Source: JAXGTD01 sp040775095 (GTDB taxonomy: Bacteria > Pseudomonadota > Gammaproteobacteria > Chromatiales > Chromatiaceae). From it: DNA of 6,983 nucleotides. Below are positions 1 to 6,983 of this stretch, in pieces. Positions within the stretch are counted from its first letter, which is position 1. Every line of letters starts with the position of its first letter. The stretch lies in NCBI GenBank assembly GCA_040775095.1, contig JAXGTD010000173.1:1-6983 (forward strand), given 5' to 3'. The position numbers were made by a program, and so were the translations under genes. The notes under the pieces were generated by a model. That model did no database searches and was not told the DNA's origin. It was given only the letters and a program-made list of their open reading frames with translations.

Positions 1-1369
1 CATGCAGGGTGGTGCCGTCTTCTGGAAGCATGCGCAGCGCCACGCCGCTGTCATCGACCCTCGCGGAGAGGAGCGCCTCGAGCTCAGTGTGGAATCCGGC
101 GCGGTCCTCCGGGTGGATCCGCTCTGTCCAGTCGAGTGCGAGCAGGGCCGACTCGGTCTGTCCGAGCATCTGGACCAGTGCCGGATTGACACGCAGCCAG
201 CGCCGATCCGCGCTGGCCACGGCCATACCCGTGGACGAGTTGTTGAAGAACGCGGTGAGCTGGATGTCGCTGTTGCGCAACGCCTCGGCGAGCCGTCGCT
301 GTTCGCGTTCACCGCGGTAGCGCCGACGGTACTCATACATGCGATGGCGCCACCAGAAGACCCCGAACGCGGCGACCACGAGCGTGCTCGCGAAGCCGAC
401 CGCGGCCAGCAGGGCCATCCCCGTGCGCTTCATCGGCGCCAGCAACTCGTCACTCGGCGCAACGGTGACCACCAGCCAGTCACTGTCTGGAACGCGTCTG
501 CTCACCGCAAGCGCGTCGCGGCCCCAAAGGTCGGTGACCGCGCGCATGGACGTCCACGCGTCAAGCTCGGGACGCCCCGTCATCGGCATCCCGAAGCCCG
601 GGGCCGGGCGGCCGGCGGTCGGGCGGCTCGGGTCCCGCGGCTCGCTGATCAGAACCGGGGTCGCGCCGCCGGTGTCGACCAGAAGCGACTCGCTGTCCAG
701 CCGCGGCCGGTTCCAGTCTTTCAGGATCGGCTGCAGAGTCCGGCTCGGGTCCCTGCGCAGCACCACGATCCCTGCCGGCGCCTGACTGGTCCCGTCGGCG
801 TTGGGGCCGGCACCGAGCAGGGGCGCGAGCACCGCAATATGCGGCGCCGGGGACGAGGGTGTCTGCGTTTCGCCGTCCGATCGGTGGTGGCCGTGCAGTC
901 GGGTGATCAGTGGCTTGCGCTCGGCGAGTGCCCGGCGCGCCAGTGCCGCCCGAGGGGCATCCAGGCCGGGCTCCGAGGGTGGGTCCGAGCCGATCAGGTT
1001 CAGATCCGGGTCCAACACCAGGACCTCGCTGTACCCGTAGCCCGCGCGCTGTGCCCGCATCCACTCGCGCAGGTCCTGCTCGCTCTGGTCATCGCGCCGT
1101 GCCGCGCCGCGCACGACGCGTGCGACCAAGGGGTCGGCGGCGATCTCCCTGGCATTCGCGAGGCGCTCCTCGCGCCAGCGGGCGAGCCGATCGCGCTGGG
1201 CGCTGATGATGGTGTCGAGCTCGTGCTCGGCCTGTGCCATGGCCTCCCGGCGCAGCCATTGGTAGGTCGCCGTCCCAGTCGCGAGCAACATCAGCAGCAC
1301 GGCCGCGACCGCGAGGACAAGCCAAAACCGGGCCGAGCAAACCGCGCTCCTGGCCGAAGCGATGCTCAT
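1..1369 (-). CDS. Membrane-bound sensor protein, Cache-like periplasmic domain plus PAS (partial, C-terminus outside window)
   Basis: Reading the minus strand from ATG at 1369-1367 gives 456 uninterrupted residues that continue past base 1. The order is: short cytoplasmic start, TM1 (about residues 15-37, FWLVLAVAAVLLMLLATG), an extracytoplasmic region (about 38-313), TM2 (about 316-340, followed by WRHRMYEYRRRYR), a short linker, then a PAS domain from about 365. The PAS shows FFNNSSTGMAV (from F374) and the S-box element HPED (419-422). The helix after TM1 (ISAQRDRLARWREERLANAREIAADP) and the later YSEVLVLDPDLNLIGSDP resemble periplasmic double-Cache sensors. Such proteins usually end in a histidine kinase, GGDEF/EAL or similar output module; which one cannot be seen. 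GAGG lies 11 nt before the ATG, which supports this start. It is divergently oriented from the genes to the right. The ligand is unknown. Confidence 0.85.
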   Translation of the reverse strand, partial: MSIASARSAVCSARFWLVLAVAAVLLMLLATGTATYQWLRREAMAQAEHELDTIISAQRDRLARWREERLANAREIAADPLVARVVRGAARRDDQSEQDLREWMRAQRAGYGYSEVLVLDPDLNLIGSDPPSEPGLDAPRAALARRALAERKPLITRLHGHHRSDGETQTPSSPAPHIAVLAPLLGAGPNADGTSQAPAGIVVLRRDPSRTLQPILKDWNRPRLDSESLLVDTGGATPVLISEPRDPSRPTAGRPAPGFGMPMTGRPELDAWTSMRAVTDLWGRDALAVSRRVPDSDWLVVTVAPSDELLAPMKRTGMALLAAVGFASTLVVAAFGVFWWRHRMYEYRRRYRGEREQRRLAEALRNSDIQLTAFFNNSSTGMAVASADRRWLRVNPALVQMLGQTESALLALDWTERIHPEDRAGFHTELEALLSARVDDSGVALRMLPEDGTTLH

Positions 1370-1751
1370 CGCGGCGGTGTCCTCATTGTGCGGGGACCGG
1401 GGCGGCCAACCGCGAAGTACCTGGTCGCCTGGCTGTGCTCGTCGTGTTTCCCCCGTGGTCGTCCGACGCCGGATCCTGTCTGTCCATCTGGGCTGCTCAC
1501 CTCCACGCTGCTGTCGGGTTGCCGCGTGTGGTGGGTATGACCCGGCTGAGGCCATATCCCCGCTTCCCCCGGGGGCTCGCGATTCGGTGGGCGCGATGGC
1601 CGACTGCCCCGGGGCCCTCTGCCATCCAATGATAGGCCCGAGACGGCGTATCCGTGTGGCGCAGCGTAACCTTCGGTGGGGCCGGTCACCGTGCTCGGCG
1701 ATCCGCCGGTGACGATCCGGCTCCCCGGCGCGCGCCCCGCGTCCGCATGGA

Positions 1752-1782
1752 CAACGGCGATGTCGGCAACGGCGAATGTCGA
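1752..1782. repeat. Imperfect tandem direct repeat, 15/16 bp units
   Basis: CAACGGCGATGTCGG (1752-1766) is followed directly by CAACGGCGAATGTCGA (1767-1782). The second copy differs by one inserted A and a changed last base. The pair ends 13 bp before the TATACT hexamer at 1796. That is where an activator or response regulator binding as a tandem dimer would sit, but no regulator family is identified by the sequence. Confidence 0.55.
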
Positions 1783-1795
1783 GGCCAGGCTGCTT

Positions 1796-1801
1796 TATAC
1801 T
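1796..1801 (+). promoter_or_regulatory. Possible -10 element TATACT
   Basis: TATACT matches the sigma-70 -10 consensus at five of six positions and stands out in GC-rich surroundings. No acceptable -35 hexamer lies 16-18 bp upstream; that place is taken by the tandem repeat at 1752-1782, so an activator-dependent promoter is a reasonable reading. A start near 1808 would serve the gene at 2031 through a long leader. Confidence 0.35.
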
Positions 1802-1822
1802 AGAGCGGCGCGGACTGAATCC

Positions 1823-1834
1823 ATCCATATGGAT
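1823..1834. promoter_or_regulatory. 12-bp perfect palindrome ATCCATATGGAT (possible operator)
   Basis: ATCCATATGGAT is a perfect 12-bp palindrome. It lies about 21 bp after the TATACT hexamer, that is about +16 to +27 of a transcript starting near 1808. A dimeric repressor could bind there. The symmetry does not extend cleanly beyond 12 bp, so chance is possible. Confidence 0.3.
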
Positions 1835-2030
1835 CGGATCAGCCCGCGGTGCGATCGGTGTGCTGCCCGCATCGCGCCGTGTTCGTGGGCTTGATGTCGT
1901 TGGACATGGCGGGCCAGGCACGGCCCGTTTGGGAGAGGTCTTGATCGGCCTTCCCCGAGGGCGCGAACGCGGTCCCGGCCGGCGCGATTCCCGCCGACCA
2001 TTCAGGTTGGCCCAACGCGAGTGGAGTGCC

Positions 2031-2282
2031 ATGACGCCAATGGAACGAGTGGAGCGACTCTACGAAGACCTGGTTGCCCATTATGGCGAGGGCGAGAGGG
2101 CGGAGATCCGCGCCGCGGCGAAGGTGCTGCTGGTGGCCCTGGCCAAGTTCAGAGAGCACGGCGGCGATGGCTGGATGGCGCTGCTCGACGAGTACGTGCA
2201 GGCGTTGAAGCTCGAGCCAGAGCGATTCGAACGCATGCTCGAGAGCAACCGCGGCATCCCCTCGGACGAATGGCCGGCGTGA
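2031..2282 (+). CDS. Small acidic helical protein of unknown function (83 aa)
   Basis: The frame from ATG 2031 encodes 83 residues beginning MTPMERVERLYEDLVAHYG and ending SDEWPA. GGAG (2023-2026) lies 4 nt before this ATG. The same frame is open back to 1776, but that extension is Arg/Gly/Pro-rich and not protein-like, while the sequence becomes helical and amphipathic exactly from 2031; this is why I chose the later start. There is no signal peptide, membrane segment, cysteine, zinc-ligand set or obvious helix-turn-helix. The pattern (acidic, Leu/Ala/Glu-rich helices, with a Gly-Asp-Gly turn in HGGDGWMALLDEY) suggests a small soluble cytoplasmic helical-bundle protein. It lies 168 bp upstream of the efflux genes on the same strand, but a separate promoter-like region intervenes, so a shared function is not implied. 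I do not recognise the family. Confidence 0.7.
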   Translation: MTPMERVERLYEDLVAHYGEGERAEIRAAAKVLLVALAKFREHGGDGWMALLDEYVQALKLEPERFERMLESNRGIPSDEWPA

Positions 2283-2388
2283 CGGGCCGCGATGCCTGGC
2301 CCGAGGCCGTCGCGCTGATTGATGATTCGGAACGGGTGCCGATCTCGCGTAGTTTCAGCAACGGGGATGCTTCAGATCAGCGTATCCC

Positions 2389-2417
2389 TTGAGATTTGCA
2401 CAAAAATCTTTAATATT
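2389..2417 (+). promoter_or_regulatory. Candidate promoter of the efflux operon
   Basis: TTGAGA (2389-2394; five of six matches to TTGACA) is followed after 17 bp by AATATT (2412-2417), or after 16 bp by TAATAT (2411-2416); each matches TATAAT at four of six positions. The site lies in the only strongly AT-rich stretch of the window (about 78% A+T over 2391-2435) and shortly before the adaptor start at 2451, giving a leader of roughly 25-30 nt. Dyads at 2392-2409 and 2415-2430 overlap both hexamers, which suggests repression. Confidence 0.45.
2392..2409. promoter_or_regulatory. Dyad AGATTT-N6-AAATCT (possible operator half of promoter)
   Basis: AGATTT (2392-2397) and AAATCT (2404-2409) are perfect inverted repeats around a 6-nt spacer. 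The stem is too AT-rich to be a good terminator for the preceding gene, although T-rich sequence follows. It overlaps the -35-like TTGAGA and its geometry (6-nt spacer) matches that of the neighbouring dyad, so I prefer a protein-binding site. Confidence 0.35.
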
Positions 2418-2430
2418 AGCGAATACTAAT
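2415..2430. promoter_or_regulatory. Dyad ATTAG-N6-CTAAT (possible ArsR-type operator)
   Basis: ATTAG (2415-2419) and CTAAT (2426-2430) form a perfect inverted repeat with a 6-nt spacer (CGAATA). It overlaps the proposed -10 and the start of transcription. Short AT-rich dyads over the promoter are typical of winged-helix dimers of the ArsR/SmtB family, including redox- and sulfide-sensing members. The assignment to that family is an inference; no regulator gene is in the window. Confidence 0.4.
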
Positions 2431-2437
2431 TTAATGG

Positions 2438-2450
2438 GGTTCTTCGAACC
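2438..2450 (+). promoter_or_regulatory. Short stem-loop GGTTC-TTC-GAACC touching the adaptor start codon
   Basis: GGTTC (2438-2442) and GAACC (2446-2450) are perfect inverted repeats around TTC and end one base before the ATG at 2451. Two bases of the only purine run that could act as a ribosome-binding site (GGGG, 2436-2439) are inside the stem. In RNA it could restrain initiation; in DNA it could be a third binding dyad. Confidence 0.3.
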
Positions 2451-3522
2451 ATGCAATTCTCAACACTGATCGAGTCCGTTGCGCCCATCCTGGCCGCGGC
2501 GCTGATGGGCCCCGGTGCCCAGCCCGCGGCCGACCTGGTCACCGCACAGGCCCAATACCAGACCATCCCGCGCGAGTACCGCCTCGACGGGGTGGTCGAG
2601 GCCATCAATCGAACCACGGTCTCCGCGCAGACGCAGGGGCAGGTGGCGGAGATCCTGGCCGACGTCGACGACTACGTCGAGAAAAACGCCGTCGTGGTTC
2701 GGTTGCGCGATACCGAACATCAGGCCCGGGTTGCGCAGGCGGCGGCCGATCTGAAGTCGGCCACGGCCCAGCTCAATCAGGCCCGCGACGAGTTTGCGCG
2801 CGTCGAAGGGCTGTATAAGAAAAAGAACGTCTCAGACTCGGCCATGGACAAGGCCGAGGCGGATCTCAAGAGCGCCCAGGCCCGGCTGGAGGCTGCCCAG
2901 GCAGGCCTGCAGCAGGCCCAGGAACAGCTGGCCTACACGCAGATCCGCGCGCCGTACGCGGGTATCGTGACCCATCGACACGTCGAGCTCGGCGAGATAG
3001 CAAGTCCAGGTCAGCCGGTCATGAGCGGCGTCTCGCTGGAGGAGTTGCGGGTGATTGTCGATGTGCCGCAGAGTGTCATACCCGCGGTGCGCGAGCTCGG
3101 CGAGATCCACATCTACCTTCCCGATGGCGGGATCGCCAAGACGGGCCGAATCACGGTGTTCCCCTTCGCCGATCTGGGGTCGAATACCTTCAAGGTGCGC
3201 ATCGATCTGGCCGAGCGGGTGAAGGACCTGTTCCCGGGCATGTTCGTCAAGACCGGTATTGTGACCGGCAAGAAGAGGGAGCTGACGGTGCCAAAGGTGG
3301 CCGTCGTCTATCGCTCCGAGGTGACCGGCGTCTACGTCGTGGATGCCGATGGCGCGATCCGCTTCCGGCAGATCCGCGTGGGGCGGGTGCTGGGTGACGA
3401 CCTGGTAGTCCTGGCGGGTCTGACCGAGGGCGAGCAGGTCGCGCTCGATCCGATTGCGGCCGGTGTCGCGCTCAAGGCCCAGGCACGCGCCGAGCAGGGC
3501 AAGGCCGGGAATGGTGAGCACG

Positions 3523-3530
<8 letters not shown>
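2451..3530 (+). CDS. RND efflux periplasmic adaptor subunit (membrane fusion protein, HlyD/AcrA type)
   Basis: The 359-residue protein has the usual adaptor order: first half of the lipoyl domain (about 56-87, VSAQTQGQVAEILADVDDYVEKNAVVVRLRD), an alpha-hairpin rich in Ala/Gln/Glu heptads (about 90-162), the second lipoyl half (about 163-192, YTQIRAPYAGIVTHRHVELGEI begins it), a beta-barrel (about 197-272, ending FPGMFVKTGI) and a membrane-proximal domain to about 343. At the hairpin tip R117, L121 and S128 match the R-x3-L-x6-S pattern known to dock TolC-type channels. It bridges the inner-membrane RND permease to such a channel. The N-terminus is hydrophobic (VAPILAAALMG, possible cleavage after AQPAA) but lacks a basic n-region and a lipobox cysteine, so export signalling is weak. 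ATG 2451 is the first start after an in-frame TAA at 2427; the Shine-Dalgarno is poor. The end overlaps the permease gene by 8 nt. Substrate is not evident. Confidence 0.92.
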
Positions 3531-6879
<3,349 letters not shown>

Positions 6880-6951
6880 GCGGGCAGCGAGCCTCGGGAC
6901 GCGTCGAATCGGCGCGGCCCCGGGGTCGTGGCACAGCGTCCAGAGGAGAAC

Positions 6952-6982
6952 CTGATCCAATGCCGTCCTGGCATCGGATCAG
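6952..6982. repeat. 31-nt imperfect hairpin at the right edge
   Basis: Two 13-nt arms, 6952-6964 (CTGATCC, A, ATGCC) and 6970-6982 (GGCAT, C, GGATCAG), are complementary at 12 of 13 positions, with one A-C mismatch and a 5-nt loop GTCCT. A possible ATG start (6960-6962) lies in the left arm. No T-tract can be seen because the window ends, so an intrinsic terminator after the efflux genes, a translation-control stem or a dispersed palindromic repeat are all open. Confidence 0.5.
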
Positions 6983-6983
6983 C
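6960..6983 (+). CDS. Possible start of a further gene, partial (8 codons visible)
   Basis: AGGAGA (6944-6949) is a strong ribosome-binding site placed 10 nt before ATG 6960, from which MPSWHRIS is read before the window ends. The gap from the permease stop is 80 nt with no T-rich terminator, so it could belong to the same transcript. The ATG sits inside a strong hairpin, so either translation is structurally controlled or this is not a gene and the hairpin is the real feature. The product cannot be identified; an outer-membrane channel for the pump would be one expected neighbour, but nothing here shows it. Confidence 0.35.

Larger units (their letters stand above)
1370..2030. other. Divergent intergenic region without a convincing gene
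   Basis: This 661-base stretch separates the minus-strand sensor gene from the plus-strand small gene. Open frames exist in it, but their translations are arginine/proline-rich and low in hydrophobic pattern, as expected of random high-GC sequence. Visible non-coding items are two GC-only palindromes (CCCCCGGGGG at 1566-1575, GCCCCGGGGC at 1606-1615), a possible stem GTCACCG/CGGTGAC (1685-1691 with 1707-1713), a tandem repeat (1752-1782), a -10-like hexamer (1796-1801), a 12-bp palindrome (1823-1834) and a small GC stem followed by only three T (1910-1930). I recognise no riboswitch or known RNA. If the -10-like site is used, the transcript has a leader of about 220 nt before the 83-residue gene. 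Confidence 0.6.

Noticed and set aside
2..1540. Long plus-strand open frame of 512 codons
   Set aside because: It mirrors the minus-strand sensor gene. Its translation is Arg/Pro/His-rich without domains, while the minus strand gives two membrane segments and a PAS motif.
1566..1615. GC-only palindromes CCCCCGGGGG and GCCCCGGGGC
   Set aside because: They have no loop and no extension, and such words are expected by chance at this base composition.
1833..1843. An 11-base word (ATCGGATCAGC) repeated at 6973-6983
   Set aside because: Several 11-base matches are expected by chance in 7 kb, and the flanks are unrelated.
1910..1930. Stem CGGGCC/GGCCCG followed by TTT as a terminator
   Set aside because: The stem is only six pairs and is followed by just three T, and it would cut off the leader of the gene at 2031.
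1776..2030. N-terminal extension of the 83-residue protein (168-residue version)
   Set aside because: The extension is low-complexity Arg/Gly/Pro sequence, and a ribosome-binding site lies directly before ATG 2031.
2434..2469. Leader-like 11-codon frame overlapping the adaptor start
   Set aside because: It has no ribosome-binding site and no attenuator-type codon run or terminator structure.
3454..3522. Earlier start of the permease at 3454
   Set aside because: It would add 23 Arg/Pro-rich residues deep inside the adaptor gene. ATG 3523 has a well-placed GGTGA; ATG 3511 remains possible.

Overview
The window is high-GC DNA (mostly GC-ending codons, arginine- and alanine-rich proteins, long mirror-image open frames on the opposite strand). 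It looks like a Gram-negative proteobacterium. I lean towards a high-GC gammaproteobacterium such as a Chromatiales member, but no rRNA or other marker is present to confirm this. I see no tRNA, rRNA, CRISPR array, insertion sequence or phage gene.

Layout. (1) Bases 1-1369, minus strand: the first 456 residues of a membrane-bound sensory protein that runs off the left edge. It has TM1, a large periplasmic Cache-like sensor, TM2 and the start of a PAS domain; its output domain is outside the window. (2) 1370-2030: a 661-base divergent intergenic region. It holds an imperfect tandem repeat, a TATACT -10-like hexamer and a 12-bp palindrome, but no convincing gene. (3) 2031-2282, plus strand: a small 83-residue acidic helical protein of unknown function. 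(4) 2283-2450: a regulatory gap with an AT-rich island (about 2391-2435). It contains a promoter-like pair and three short dyads whose centres lie about 22 bp apart. (5) 2451-3530 and 3523-6879, plus strand: a two-gene tripartite-efflux unit, made of a periplasmic adaptor (HlyD/AcrA type) and an RND permease (AcrB type), overlapping by 8 nt. (6) 6880-6983: a short spacer, then a possible start codon of a third gene lying exactly inside a 31-nt imperfect hairpin at the right edge.

The adaptor and permease should form an inner-membrane, proton-driven export pump. The adaptor carries an R-x3-L-x6-S pattern at its hairpin tip, as in adaptors that dock TolC-type outer-membrane channels, but no channel gene is visible. 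The most unusual points are the operator-like dyads over the pump promoter, an approximately 30-residue insertion in the permease that carries the protein's only two cysteines (CX5C), an Arg at the position expected for the TM10 relay Lys, and the hairpin at the right edge. No clearly new system is evident. The best candidate for novelty is a redox- or sulfur-responsive RND pump, and that is an inference.
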